NCBI RefSeq assembly: GCF_003815715.1
Contig: NZ_CP033922.1
Coordinates: 1,811,001 to 1,875,000 of the forward strand
Origin: Chryseobacterium sp. G0162
Lineage (GTDB): Bacteria > Bacteroidota > Bacteroidia > Flavobacteriales > Weeksellaceae
Direction of reading: 5' to 3'
DNA length: 64,000 bases
The notes beneath the pieces are model-generated. The model saw only the letters and a program-made list of their open reading frames with translations. It was not told the DNA's origin and ran no database searches. The translations under genes and the position numbers were made by a program. Positions 1 through 8,234 of the stretch are shown here, in pieces (within the stretch, counting starts at the first letter, position 1; the number at the start of each line of letters is the position of its first letter).

Positions 1-1548
1 ATAAATTTTAGTAATCGCTTTCAATACATCCGGAGATCCCTGAATAGCTGTTTTCTGTAGGAAGAAATGCAGACCACTTAATCCTCCCATTTCTTCTCCG
101 CCTCCTGCTCTACCAGGTCCGCCGTGCATTAATGTAGGAAGTGGTGAGCCATGACCAGTACTTTCTTTAGCATTGTCTCTGTTCAATACAAAGATTCTAC
201 CATGTTGAGAGGCCATTTTCCATGATGTTTCTGCAATAAAGTTTTCATCGTGGGAAACAATAGATCCAACTAAACTTCCTTTTCCTCTTTTTGCCAAAGC
301 AGCTGCTTCTTCAGCATCTTTATATGGCATTAATGTAGATACTGGCCCGAAAGCTTCTACATCATGAGAGATATTTTTCTCGAAAGGTTTATCATTCAGG
401 AATAACTTAGGACTCATAAATGCTCCGTTTTCATAGCTGGCGTCTACAAGTTCATGTTTTCCGTCATAGACAAGTTCTGTTTCTGATTTTAAAATATTTA
501 CTTTTCTTAAAACTTCTTCATATTGCTGTCTTCCCACCAAAGATCCCATTTTTGTTTCTCTGCTTAATGGGTTTCCGATCTTGGTTTGATCTAAAGCTTT
601 GGATAGAGCGTTCTGAACATCACCAATCAAATGCTCAGGAACAATGATTCTTCTGATCGCTGTACATTTCTGACCTGCTTTTGTGGTCATCTCGTTTCGA
701 ACTTCTTTGACAAATAAATCAAATTCCGGAGTTCCTGGTTTTGCTTCCAATCCAAGGATAGAACAATTCAAAGAATCTGCTTCCATATTGAAACGAACGG
801 CATTTCCTGCAACAGATGGAAGTGATTTCAGTTTTCTTCCCGTAGTAGCTGAACCTGTAAACAATACAGAATCTCCATCCTGAACATAATCAAGGATATT
901 TCCAGGTTCTCCACATACCAATTGTACTGCTCCTTCAGGTAATATTCCACTTTCAATCATATCCTGAAATACGGCATTCGTAAGATAAGATCCGAAGGGT
1001 GATGGCTTAACAATAGATGGTACCCCTGCTAACAATGATGTGGATAATTTTTCCAACATTCCCCAAACAGGAAAGTTATAAGCGTTGATCTGTACAGAAA
1101 CCCCTTCACTTGGTGTTAAAATATGAGTACCTAAAAACGTTCCGTTAGCTGAAATTTTCTGAGTATCACCGTCAACCCAGAATGAAGTGTTAGGCAGCAT
1201 TCTTTTTGCTAATCCTGAATAGGTAAAAAATGTTCCGAAACCTCCTTCAATATCCACCCATGAATCAACGTGAGTAGCTCCCGTTTTATAGGACAATTCG
1301 TAATATTTTTTCTTTCTTTCTAACAGGTAAAGGGCTACTTTTTTTAACATTTCCCCACGATCATAGAACGTCATGGAAGAAAGGTTTTTGTACCCTACAG
1401 TTCTACCGTAATCAAGAGCCTGTTCAAAGTTAAGACCTTCAGTATCGGAAACGGCTACCTGCTCTCCTGTTACAGCGTTGTATAAAGGGATTCCGGTACC
1501 GGCTCCTTCTACCCATTCACCGTATATATAGTTTTTTAGTTTTTCCAT
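1..1548 (-). CDS. paaZ: PaaZ, oxepin-CoA hydrolase / semialdehyde dehydrogenase (3' end outside window)
   Basis: This is the aldehyde dehydrogenase part of the ring-opening enzyme of aerobic phenylacetate degradation, which cleaves oxepin-CoA and oxidises the resulting semialdehyde. The 516 visible codons start at the ATG at 1548 (MEKLKNYIYGEW). The dehydrogenase catalytic pair is present: Glu256 in NMEADSLN and Cys295 in AGQKCTAIRR, the same positions as in E. coli PaaZ. The C-terminal MaoC-type hydratase domain, usual in PaaZ, would lie past the left edge, so its presence cannot be judged. It is the last visible gene of the paa cluster, separated from the upstream esterase by an octamer-repeat hairpin. 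The reading frame stays open to the window edge. Confidence 0.95.
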   Translation of the reverse strand, partial: MEKLKNYIYGEWVEGAGTGIPLYNAVTGEQVAVSDTEGLNFEQALDYGRTVGYKNLSSMTFYDRGEMLKKVALYLLERKKKYYELSYKTGATHVDSWVDIEGGFGTFFTYSGLAKRMLPNTSFWVDGDTQKISANGTFLGTHILTPSEGVSVQINAYNFPVWGMLEKLSTSLLAGVPSIVKPSPFGSYLTNAVFQDMIESGILPEGAVQLVCGEPGNILDYVQDGDSVLFTGSATTGRKLKSLPSVAGNAVRFNMEADSLNCSILGLEAKPGTPEFDLFVKEVRNEMTTKAGQKCTAIRRIIVPEHLIGDVQNALSKALDQTKIGNPLSRETKMGSLVGRQQYEEVLRKVNILKSETELVYDGKHELVDASYENGAFMSPKLFLNDKPFEKNISHDVEAFGPVSTLMPYKDAEEAAALAKRGKGSLVGSIVSHDENFIAETSWKMASQHGRIFVLNRDNAKESTGHGSPLPTLMHGGPGRAGGGEEMGGLSGLHFFLQKTAIQGSPDVLKAITKIY

Positions 1549-1561
1549 ATAGAATTTAATT

Positions 1562-1652
1562 TAACAATGTATCAATCTAATAGTTTACCAATAAATACTT
1601 ACTGTATCCGGCATGAAAAGAATTGTTACATTTTTACATTGGTATATTGTTA
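1562..1652. repeat. Intergenic inverted octamer array, TAACAATG family
   Basis: The left arm (1562-1593) reads as four consecutive 8-mers: TAACAATG, TATCAATC, TAATAGTT, TACCAATA. The right arm (1622-1652), on the opposite strand, reads TAACAATA, TACCAATG, TAAAAATG, TAACAAT. The arms are roughly complementary and separated by 28 bp, so a long imperfect hairpin can form between the esterase gene and paaZ. Confidence 0.75.
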
Positions 1653-1662
1653 CACTTATAGT

Positions 1663-2490
1663 TTATTTTGGCTCCTGATACGGAAACAATTTCACCAATC
1701 CTTCGTATAAACTTCTGTGAAGAATGGTTGCATGATTGTCTGTTTCCATCATTTTATATTCTAATGTCCAGTTTTTCTTTCCTGCTTTTTTCAAAACATC
1801 ATATAGCGTTTCTGCATCTTTTATCATCACAGGATGTTCTCCTTTTCCTACGGAAACATAAACGAATTTTTTAGTATCAGCAGATTTTGAAAGTAATTGA
1901 GGAGCCTGTTTAAGAAGACTTTCATCATCCCACCATAAACTCGGACTGATGATGAAATAGTTGTTGAACATTTCAGGTTTTTTCAATAAGATCTCTGTTG
2001 CTAAAAGCCCTCCTAGAGATTGTCCAAACAAATATTTTTCTGTTGTTTTAAACTGACTTTCAACATAAGGCTTCAATTCTTTTTCAAAAAAGGTGATAAA
2101 TTTATCAGAATGCCCTGTTGTAGGATAATCTTTCTGTAAATCTTTCAAATCCGTGTAAAAAGTAAAATCTCTTTTTCTATCTATATTCGCAATTCCTACC
2201 ACAATGGTTTCCGGCATAGAATACATTTGATTGAAGAACTGCACCAACCCTGAAACGTGGATAAAATCTTCATTCATACTTCCATCTAAAAGATAAATAA
2301 TTGGGTAGGCTTTTGATTTATCAAAGTTTTGAGGAAGATAGATGTTTAATGTTCTTTCTTCATTCAGTGTTTTAGACTTAAAAGTCCTCACTTCTCCTAT
2401 CGTAAGCGGTTTTGTAGTAACAGTCTGTGCTGAAACCGTATAATTAACCGCAAACATCATGCTGCATACAAGAGCAATTTTCTTAATCAT
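1663..2490 (-). CDS. Secreted alpha/beta-hydrolase esterase (esterase D / Fes-like family)
   Basis: A 275-aa exported hydrolase. An N-terminal signal peptide (MIKKIALVCS to about residue 21, cut near VSA-Q) precedes an alpha/beta-hydrolase fold of the putative-esterase type, also found in enterochelin esterases and S-formylglutathione hydrolase. The nucleophile elbow is GQSLGG with Ser158, and a C-terminal His lies in TDNHAT near residue 252. It sits 19 bp downstream of paaY and upstream of paaZ, so it is probably co-transcribed with the paa genes. The sequence gives no direct reason to link it to phenylacetate: it might release aromatic acids from esters, or be a passenger. The substrate is unknown. 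Confidence 0.8.
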   Translation of the reverse strand: MIKKIALVCSMMFAVNYTVSAQTVTTKPLTIGEVRTFKSKTLNEERTLNIYLPQNFDKSKAYPIIYLLDGSMNEDFIHVSGLVQFFNQMYSMPETIVVGIANIDRKRDFTFYTDLKDLQKDYPTTGHSDKFITFFEKELKPYVESQFKTTEKYLFGQSLGGLLATEILLKKPEMFNNYFIISPSLWWDDESLLKQAPQLLSKSADTKKFVYVSVGKGEHPVMIKDAETLYDVLKKAGKKNWTLEYKMMETDNHATILHRSLYEGLVKLFPYQEPK

Positions 2491-2509
2491 ATTTAATTTT
2501 GAATGGTTA

Positions 2510-3103
2510 TTATTTCACATCATCCCAGATACTATAATCAACAATCTTTGTTGGAATTTGCTGAACATATTCTGTAAATGGTTCACAAGGCAGAATCGCT
2601 TCTTTTCCTTCTCTTGCCAATTCCTGGTATAGTTTTGTTCCTTCTGTTTTCCAATGAATCATTTCATCAGAAACATCACGGATTATTTTTGCAGGGCTTC
2701 CTACAATCAGTTTTCTAGGCTCACATCTAAAGTTGGCAGGAACAAACGCTAAAGCACCAACAATACTTTCATCACCAATATAAGCTTTATCCATCACAAC
2801 GGAATTCATACCAATCAAACAATTTTTCCCTATATGTCCGGAGTGAATAATTGCCCCATGTCCAATGTGAGCTGATTCTTCTAAAATGGTTTCTATATTC
2901 GGAAAAACATGAAGCGTACAGTTCTCCTGAACGTTAGCTCCGTCTTTAATCATAATTTTTCCCCAGTCGCCACGAATCACTGCATTCGGACCAATATAGA
3001 CTTCTTCACCAATTTCCACATTCCCGATAATCACTGCCTGTGGATGAATATAGGCAGAAGGTTTTATAATGGGACGGATACCGTGATATGAGTAGATGTT
3101 CAT
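2510..3103 (-). CDS. paaY: PaaY-like gamma-carbonic-anhydrase-fold protein
   Basis: A 197-aa left-handed beta-helix protein with hexapeptide repeats from about residue 20 to 150 (IGNVEIGEEVYIGPNAVIRG and similar). It resembles PaaY, reported to be a thioesterase acting on dead-end CoA products of the phenylacetate pathway. Gamma-carbonic-anhydrase-type metal ligands are visible as His in TLHVF, GHGAIIH and IIHSGHIG. The start was set at 3103 (MNIYSYHG); the frame continues further upstream, but only through the repeat DNA between this gene and paaJ. Its place in the paa cluster supports the name; a general gamma-carbonic anhydrase is the alternative. Confidence 0.85.
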   Translation of the reverse strand: MNIYSYHGIRPIIKPSAYIHPQAVIIGNVEIGEEVYIGPNAVIRGDWGKIMIKDGANVQENCTLHVFPNIETILEESAHIGHGAIIHSGHIGKNCLIGMNSVVMDKAYIGDESIVGALAFVPANFRCEPRKLIVGSPAKIIRDVSDEMIHWKTEGTKLYQELAREGKEAILPCEPFTEYVQQIPTKIVDYSIWDDVK

Positions 3104-3110
3104 ATTTTTT

Positions 3111-3200
3111 AATTTGAGAATTTGAGAATGAGTTAATTTGAAAATTAATAATGCCACTAAACATTTTCAAATTCTCAAATTGTTTCATTTTCAAATTGAT
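3111..3200. repeat. Intergenic inverted octamer array, TTTGAAAA family
   Basis: The left arm (3113-3144) is TTTGAGAA, TTTGAGAA, TGAGTTAA, TTTGAAAA in strict 8-nt phase. The right arm (3164-3200) is the complementary-strand version (TTTTCAAA, TTCTCAAA, TTGTTTCA, TTTTCAAA, then a partial unit). It fills nearly all of the paaY-paaJ gap and abuts the paaJ stop codon. Confidence 0.8.
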
Positions 3201-4406
3201 TTATACTTTTTCAATCACCATTGCATACCCTTGCCCAACACCGATACAAAGGGTACACAATGCATATTTTTTATCCTGCTTCTGAAGTTCTATGGCTGCA
3301 GAACCGATGATTCTCGCTCCGGAAACACCCAGTGGGTGACCGATGGCAATAGCACCTCCATTTGGATTGATCCTTGCGTCATCATCTTGTAAACCTAAAC
3401 TTCTTGTTACCGCTAAAGCTTGCGCTGCAAAAGCTTCATTAAGTTCAATAATGTCCATATCCTCCAGAGACAAATTTAATCTCTTTAATAATTTTTGAGT
3501 AGCTTCTACAGGTCCTATTCCCATAATTCTTGGCTCAACACCTGCTACAGATGATCCTAAAATTTTAGCTTTCGGTTTTAAACCATATTTCTTAACTGCT
3601 TCTTCGCTGGCTAAGATCAGTGCTGCTGCTCCGTCATTCATTCCTGAAGCGTTTCCGGCAGTTACCGTTCCCTCTTTTCTGAAAGCCGGACGAAGTTTTC
3701 CTAATCCTTCCATAGAAGAGGTTGGTTTAATAAACTCATCTTTTTCAAAAACGATCGGATCTCCTTTTCTCTGTGGAATTTCAACTTTTACAATTTCTTC
3801 CGCCAGTCTTCCGCTTTCCTGTGCTTTGGTAGCTTTCTGCTGAGACCAAAGGGCAAATTTATCCTGATCTTCTCTATTGATCTGGTGCATGTCTGCAAGA
3901 TTTTCTGCAGTTTCGCCCATACCATCAACCCCATACATTTCTTTCATTTTCGGATTGATAAATCTCCATCCAAAAGTGGTATCATACATCTGACTGTCTC
4001 TTCCGAAAGCGGCACTTGGTTTAGACATTACATAAGGTGAACGTGTCATATGCTCTACTCCACCCGCAATGTAAATTTCGCCTTCACCAGCTGCAATAGA
4101 ACGGAAAGCATTGGCTACTGCCGACATTCCCGAAGCACAAAGTCTGTTTACGGTCTCTCCTCCAATTTTATAAGGAAGTCCAGCCAATAAAAGTCCCATT
4201 CTGGCTACGTTTCTGTTATCTTCACCAGCCTGATTAGCGCATCCGAAAATTACATCTTCAATTTCCTCTACAGGAACTTCAGGATTTCTTGCAACCACTT
4301 CCCTGATAACAATAGCTGCCAAATCATCGGCTCTTACTTCTGATAATCCTCCCTGTAATTTTGAAATAGGAGTTCTGACATAGTCTATGATGTATACGTT
4401 GTTCAT
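3201..4406 (-). CDS. paaJ: PaaJ/PcaF-type thiolase (3-oxoadipyl-CoA thiolase)
   Basis: A 401-aa thiolase that releases acetyl-CoA and succinyl-CoA from 3-oxoadipyl-CoA, and in the paa pathway also acts on 3-oxo-5,6-dehydrosuberyl-CoA. The catalytic triad is complete: Cys90 in NRLCASGMSA, His357 in GHPLGVSG and Cys387 in CTLCIGVGQG. The start was set at 4406 (MNNVYIIDYVRTP), where thiolase similarity begins; upstream in-frame codons fall in repeat DNA. The length is normal for the family. Octamer-repeat arrays flank it on both sides. Confidence 0.95.
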   Translation of the reverse strand: MNNVYIIDYVRTPISKLQGGLSEVRADDLAAIVIREVVARNPEVPVEEIEDVIFGCANQAGEDNRNVARMGLLLAGLPYKIGGETVNRLCASGMSAVANAFRSIAAGEGEIYIAGGVEHMTRSPYVMSKPSAAFGRDSQMYDTTFGWRFINPKMKEMYGVDGMGETAENLADMHQINREDQDKFALWSQQKATKAQESGRLAEEIVKVEIPQRKGDPIVFEKDEFIKPTSSMEGLGKLRPAFRKEGTVTAGNASGMNDGAAALILASEEAVKKYGLKPKAKILGSSVAGVEPRIMGIGPVEATQKLLKRLNLSLEDMDIIELNEAFAAQALAVTRSLGLQDDDARINPNGGAIAIGHPLGVSGARIIGSAAIELQKQDKKYALCTLCIGVGQGYAMVIEKV

Positions 4407-4412
4407 AATTTT

Positions 4413-4514
4413 AATTTGAAAATGAGTCAATTTGAGAATTTGAAAATGTCTGATAGTAAGATTTAAAGAATACAATAATTTTCAAATTACCTCATCTTCA
4501 AATTTTCAAATTCT
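4413..4514. repeat. Intergenic inverted octamer array, TTTGAAAA family
   Basis: The left arm (4415-4446) reads TTTGAAAA, TGAGTCAA, TTTGAGAA, TTTGAAAA. The right arm (4479-4514) reads TTTTCAAA, TTACCTCA, TCTTCAAA, TTTTCAAA and a partial unit. All are in exact 8-nt register, and the arms are approximate reverse complements around a 32-bp centre. It fills the paaJ-paaI gap up to the paaI stop codon. Confidence 0.8.
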
Positions 4515-4928
4515 TTATAATTCTGTTACTTTTTTCCCGATTTTATATACTGTTCCTACAAACTTAGCAATCAGCTCATTGTTTTGATTAGTGATCTTAA
4601 TATCATAAACTGCTGTTTTTCTGGTATCATTCACCAAAATACTTTCTGCTCTGAAAATATCACCTTCTTTTCCTGCCTTTGTAAAATTGATGATGCAGTT
4701 TAAAGCTACAGCTGCATCTCCTGTATTATTAGAAGAAAATGCCAGTGCAGAATCCGCAAAAGCAAACGTTACTCCTCCATGAACGGTTTTAAGTCCGTTA
4801 ATCATATCTTTTTTGATAGGCATTTCTATCAAGCAATAGTTTTCTTTAACCTCAATCATTTTGATATTCATCCACTGGGAAAAATAATCCTGATTGAACA
4901 TATAATCTGCTAACTGTCTTGGATTCAT
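4515..4928 (-). CDS. paaI: PaaI hotdog-fold acyl-CoA thioesterase
   Basis: A 137-aa PaaI-type thioesterase that hydrolyses (hydroxy)phenylacetyl-CoA, thought to rescue CoA trapped in pathway intermediates. The hotdog active-site region is clear: HGGVTFAFADSALAF, with the HGG motif and the catalytic Asp on the central helix near residue 60. The length is typical. It follows the unknown 104-aa gene by only 5 bp, so the two are almost certainly co-translated from one message. Confidence 0.92.
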   Translation of the reverse strand: MNPRQLADYMFNQDYFSQWMNIKMIEVKENYCLIEMPIKKDMINGLKTVHGGVTFAFADSALAFSSNNTGDAAVALNCIINFTKAGKEGDIFRAESILVNDTRKTAVYDIKITNQNNELIAKFVGTVYKIGKKVTEL

Positions 4929-4933
4929 TTCTA

Positions 4934-5248
4934 CTATTCGTTTATTATTTCTTCATACAATTCATCCGATAATTTATCGTAAACACGCATTGTTTTACCT
5001 AAAATGACCTGTTCATATGAAAGGTGGATATTGGTGTTTTCAGAGGTATTTTCTCCTTCATACATTGCGTTTAAATCAATTCCATTTTCATTAGCTAGTC
5101 TTTGAATTAACGTTCTGTATTTTTCATTAAACTTCCCCAGCAATTCAAGCCTGTCCTGACTATCCATGGAAGATGCTTCCTCGGTTAAATACTGCTTTTC
5201 AATGAGAAGCCTTGTTTCCAATTCAGCTCTGAATTCTTCTATATTCAT
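4934..5248 (-). CDS. Unknown 104-aa protein of the paa cluster
   Basis: I do not recognise this family. It is a soluble, acidic, probably mostly helical protein (MNIEEFRAELETRLLIEKQY at the N terminus, SYEQVILGKTMRVYDKLSDE near the C terminus) with no signal peptide, membrane segment or cysteines. It lies between paaH and paaI, 5 bp before paaI, behind an octamer hairpin. The tight coupling to paaI argues that it is a real gene with a role linked to the pathway, for example an accessory or regulatory subunit, but nothing in the sequence shows an activity. Confidence 0.75.
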   Translation of the reverse strand: MNIEEFRAELETRLLIEKQYLTEEASSMDSQDRLELLGKFNEKYRTLIQRLANENGIDLNAMYEGENTSENTNIHLSYEQVILGKTMRVYDKLSDELYEEIINE

Positions 5249-5254
5249 AATATT

Positions 5255-5337
5255 AATTTGAAAATTAAATAAATTTGAAAATTTGAAAATGAAAACCTGT
5301 TATAATCAATTTTCAAATTGGCACATTCTCAAATTAT
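5255..5337. repeat. Intergenic inverted octamer array, TTTGAAAA family
   Basis: The left arm holds TTTGAAAA units at 5257, 5274 and 5282, with a TTAAATAA unit and one 1-nt slip between the first two. The right arm (5310-5337) reads TTTTCAAA, TTGGCACA, TTCTCAAA, TTAT. It occupies the gap between paaH and the 104-aa gene and reaches the paaH stop codon. Confidence 0.75.
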
Positions 5338-6471
5338 CTAGTTCATTTTACGAAGCAAAGGACTTTGTCTGTACCTTTCTTCCTGATATTCGTTGTAAAG
5401 GTTCTGCAAGGTTTCAGAAATTTTTGAATACCCGATTTCCTGTCCCCAACCTAACAATCCTTTTGGATAATTGACTCCTTTCTGCATCGCCAGTTCAATG
5501 TCTTCATCATTGGCAACGCCTAATCTTTTTGCTTCTACAGCTTCATTGATGAGCATTGAAATGATTCTTAAAAAGATCTGCTGATAAAGGGCATCATCTT
5601 TTTGTGCTTCTTGTTTTACAGCTCCTTCATTATAATCATAAAACCCTTTTCCTGTTTTTCTGCCATGAAGTTTAGCTTCAGACATTCTCTGTTGAAGTAA
5701 AGAGGGCTTGTATTTAGGATCATAGAAATAATCTTTATAAACCGTTGTGGTTACAGCAAAGTTTACATCTACCCCAATAAGATCCATTAATTCAAATGGT
5801 CCCATTTTGAAGTTTCCTAAAGTCTTCATTGCTTCATCTACCTGTTCTGGTGTTGCAATGTTCTCTTCTACAATTCTTAATGCTTCACCATAGTATGGAC
5901 GAGCAATTCTGTTGACAATAAACCCTGGAATATCTTTAGCAATCACAGGCATTTTCCCCCATTCTTTCATGAGGTTGTATATTTTTTCCGCTAAAGTTTT
6001 TTCTGTTAATAAGGATGGAATTACTTCCACTAAAGGCATTAACGGAGCCGGATTGAAAAAGTGTATTCCGATGAAACGCTCCGGTTTCTTTAGTTCTGCA
6101 CCAAGAGAGGTGATAGAAATAGATGATGTATTGGAACCGATAATACAGTCTTCGGAAACATAGGTCTCCAATTCTGTAAAAACTCTGGTTTTGATATCTT
6201 TGTTTTCAATGATCGCTTCGATAACCAAATTGGAATCTTTTAGATCCTGTAAGGCTTCACCTTTTACGATATTGTTCCTGATCTCTGTGGCTTTTTCCTG
6301 AGAAATTTTTCCTTTTTCAGTTAATTTCTGAAGGGTTTTCTCTAAACCTATAAGTGCTTTATCTATTTGTGGAGTATTAACATCGAATAAAACGACCTTA
6401 CATCCTGCTGTTGCAGCTACCTGGGCAATTCCAACACCCATAGTTCCTGCCCCAATAATTCCAATATTCAT
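5338..6471 (-). CDS. paaH: PaaH, 3-hydroxyadipyl-CoA dehydrogenase
   Basis: A 377-aa NAD-dependent 3-hydroxyacyl-CoA dehydrogenase for the beta-oxidation-like part of the pathway (3-hydroxyadipyl-CoA to 3-oxoadipyl-CoA). The N terminus is the NAD fold with GAGTMGVG at residues 7-14. The catalytic His lies in IHFFNPAPLMPLVEV near residue 139, and the C-terminal helical domain contains GRKTGKGFYDYN. It is longer than the roughly 280-aa single-domain enzymes, having a second C-terminal dehydrogenase-type helical segment, but shorter than the 475-aa E. coli PaaH. Genes on both sides belong to the same pathway. Confidence 0.92.
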   Translation of the reverse strand: MNIGIIGAGTMGVGIAQVAATAGCKVVLFDVNTPQIDKALIGLEKTLQKLTEKGKISQEKATEIRNNIVKGEALQDLKDSNLVIEAIIENKDIKTRVFTELETYVSEDCIIGSNTSSISITSLGAELKKPERFIGIHFFNPAPLMPLVEVIPSLLTEKTLAEKIYNLMKEWGKMPVIAKDIPGFIVNRIARPYYGEALRIVEENIATPEQVDEAMKTLGNFKMGPFELMDLIGVDVNFAVTTTVYKDYFYDPKYKPSLLQQRMSEAKLHGRKTGKGFYDYNEGAVKQEAQKDDALYQQIFLRIISMLINEAVEAKRLGVANDEDIELAMQKGVNYPKGLLGWGQEIGYSKISETLQNLYNEYQEERYRQSPLLRKMN

Positions 6472-6480
6472 TTTTATCTG

Positions 6481-6560
6481 TACAATGTATTAATGTAAAA
6501 TGTATTCATGTAAACCAGTTTTAAAATCATTAATACATTTTACATGAATACATTAATACG
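6481..6560. repeat. Intergenic inverted octamer array, TATTAATG family
   Basis: The left arm contains TATTAATG, TAAAATG (7 nt), TATTCATG, TAAA. The right arm (6530-6560), read on the minus strand, gives TATTAATG, TATTCATG, TAAAATG, TATTAATG. It lies between paaG and paaH and shares the TAnnnATG pattern of the TAACAATG family. Confidence 0.75.
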
Positions 6561-6564
6561 AATT

Positions 6565-7365
6565 TTACCTTCCTTTATAATTAGGTTTTCTTTTCTCTAA
6601 GAAGGCATTTACCCCTTCTATGAAGTCTTCTGTTTCTGCTGCTTCCTGTTGCAGATCACCTTCAAGTTCCAACTGCTCCTTTAAAGTATTAGTATAAGAA
6701 TTAGCAAAGGCTTTTTTCGTTAACTTAAGTGCTGCTGTTGGCATGTTTGCCATTCTCTCAAGGATTTCCATTGATTTTGGACCAAATTCTTCTTCAGTGA
6801 AAACCTCAGCGACAAGACCGTGAGTTTTAGATTCTTCAGCAGATAATTTTTTACCGGTAAACGCTAAATAATTAGCCAACTGTCTACCTAAAAGTTTCGG
6901 TAAGAAATAAGTTCCTCCTGTATCAGGAATCAAACCGATATTTGAAAATGCCTGAGCGAAATAAGCCTTGTTGTTAGCCAATACAAAATCACAGATTAAA
7001 GCTAACATTGCACCAGCTCCTACTGCAGGTCCATTTACCAATGCAATAACCGGTTTTTTGCAACGGGTAACCTCCATTACCAATGGATTATAGTAGTCTA
7101 CCACAATTTTTCTGATGATATCCTGATCATGGTGCTCTTTTCCTGTCACGAATGCTTCATCCAGATTCTGACCAGAACAAAATGCTCTTCCTCTTCCGGA
7201 AATGGCAACGCATCTTACCGTTTCGTCTTCACTGCATTCCTTAACAAAATCTCTCAGATCAGCTAAAGCAGGCTTTGTAAGCGCATTCATCGTTTCAGGT
7301 TGATTGAGGTAGGCGATTTTAAGCTTCCCGTCAAAATGCGATTCAATATCGAGTTGTGTATACAT
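6565..7365 (-). CDS. paaG: PaaG, ring-1,2-epoxyphenylacetyl-CoA isomerase (enoyl-CoA hydratase family)
   Basis: A 266-aa crotonase-fold enzyme. In the paa pathway PaaG isomerises the ring epoxide to oxepin-CoA and later shifts double bonds. Visible crotonase features are the oxyanion-hole region SGRGRAFCSGQNLDEA near residues 60-75 and VNGPAVGAGAMLAL near residues 105-118, then FSNIGLIPDTGGT. The Asp in IPDTGG fits PaaG-type isomerases. The start was set at 7365 (MYTQLDIESH); an in-frame ATG 24 bp upstream would add eight residues. Only one crotonase is present here, so a separate PaaF hydratase must lie outside the window or its role be covered by this enzyme. Confidence 0.9.
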   Translation of the reverse strand: MYTQLDIESHFDGKLKIAYLNQPETMNALTKPALADLRDFVKECSEDETVRCVAISGRGRAFCSGQNLDEAFVTGKEHHDQDIIRKIVVDYYNPLVMEVTRCKKPVIALVNGPAVGAGAMLALICDFVLANNKAYFAQAFSNIGLIPDTGGTYFLPKLLGRQLANYLAFTGKKLSAEESKTHGLVAEVFTEEEFGPKSMEILERMANMPTAALKLTKKAFANSYTNTLKEQLELEGDLQQEAAETEDFIEGVNAFLEKRKPNYKGR

Positions 7366-7383
7366 AGTTTTGTATTTTATATT

Positions 7384-7443
7384 TAACAATGCACTAATTT
7401 AACAATATAAATCAATGTAACCGTCTAACAATTTAACAATCTA
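7384..7443. repeat. Intergenic octamer direct array, TAACAATG family
   Basis: A run of degenerate 8-mers in one orientation: TAACAATG, CACTAATT, TAACAATA, a 10-nt variant, TAACCGTC, TAACAATT, TAACAATC. No complementary right arm is visible in the remaining gap before paaD, so this looks like half of one of the inverted elements, or a single-armed form. Confidence 0.7.
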
Positions 7444-7517
7444 GTCTTATCATCGTTATGTTTTGCATAGTCCGTAAAATTTAGAATTAAACTTATACTT
7501 TGACTTATTGTTATCTA

Positions 7518-7982
7518 TTAATGACATTTAAAATAATCAAAAGGTTCCAGACAGTCTAAGCACTGATAAGAAGCCTTACACAAGGTAGACCCGAACCTGC
7601 TGATCTGTTTGGTGTGCTCAGAACCACAACGCGGACATTTTTTCGGTTTCCCGATGTGGTGTTCATCAGCTCCTTTTTCAGGAGGTGTAATTCCGAAAGC
7701 ACGGAGCTTTTCTCTCGCTTCATCTGTCAGCCAATCCGTTGTCCATATCGGAAACATTTTGGTGACTACTTTAGCTTCCCATCCGTTGTCCTTCATGATT
7801 TTCATGATATCTTCTTCGATAGTAAACATTGCCGGGCAGGCAGAATAGGTAGGAGTGATCGTTACTTCACAGGAGTTTTCTCCTGTGATTTGTGCCTCTC
7901 TTACAATTCCCAGCTCTACAATATTAATTACCGGAATTTCCGGATCGGGAACTAGTTCTAATATTTCTAAAGGATTTTTCAA
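7518..7982 (-). CDS. paaD: PaaD, phenylacetyl-CoA epoxidase maturation subunit
   Basis: A 154-aa DUF59/MIP18-type protein needed for assembly of the multicomponent phenylacetyl-CoA epoxidase, probably in metal or Fe-S insertion. The N-terminal DUF59 part (residues 1-90) contains TPTYSACPAM. The C-terminal zinc-ribbon-like part has CPRCG, then cysteines in TLCKASYQCLDC and FKCH. The ATG overlaps the stop of the upstream small membrane protein gene as ATGA, which indicates translational coupling. Confidence 0.93.
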   Translation of the reverse strand: MKNPLEILELVPDPEIPVINIVELGIVREAQITGENSCEVTITPTYSACPAMFTIEEDIMKIMKDNGWEAKVVTKMFPIWTTDWLTDEAREKLRAFGITPPEKGADEHHIGKPKKCPRCGSEHTKQISRFGSTLCKASYQCLDCLEPFDYFKCH

Positions 7983-8224
7983 TCTCTTATTATTTTTCTT
8001 CTAAACACTAATAAAACAACAATTAAAACAAGATCTGCAACAATCAATATTTTATTCTGTCTTATATCCTGACATAAATCTCTTTTGGTTATTTGTGAAA
8101 TACAGTCCCCGGGATTATTGGTTTCATACTTTAAACTAACTTGTGTGTTAATGATTCCAAAGTAAAATATGGGGATTAAAATAACCAAAATGATTATCAA
8201 TATTTTAAAATATTTTTCCTTCAA
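7979..8224 (-). CDS. Small two-helix membrane protein between paaC and paaD
   Basis: This is an 81-aa protein if it starts at the TTG at 8224, 11 nt after the paaC stop (translated MKEKYFKILIIILVILIPIF). The frame is open to 8296, but that extension lies inside paaC. Two hydrophobic helices (about residues 6-24 and 61-76) flank a polar loop with two cysteines (GDCISQ, RDLCQD). The stop overlaps the paaD start as ATGA. I do not recognise the family. The hydrophobic pattern, spacing and overlap favour a real gene; the non-ATG start is the weak point. Confidence 0.55.
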   Translation of the reverse strand: MKEKYFKILIIILVILIPIFYFGIINTQVSLKYETNNPGDCISQITKRDLCQDIRQNKILIVADLVLIVVLLVFRRKIIRD

Positions 8225-8234
8225 ACCACACTTT

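Noticed and set aside
420..883. Two plus-strand frames inside the left-edge gene
   Set aside because: They lie antisense to the clearly conserved paaZ reading frame.
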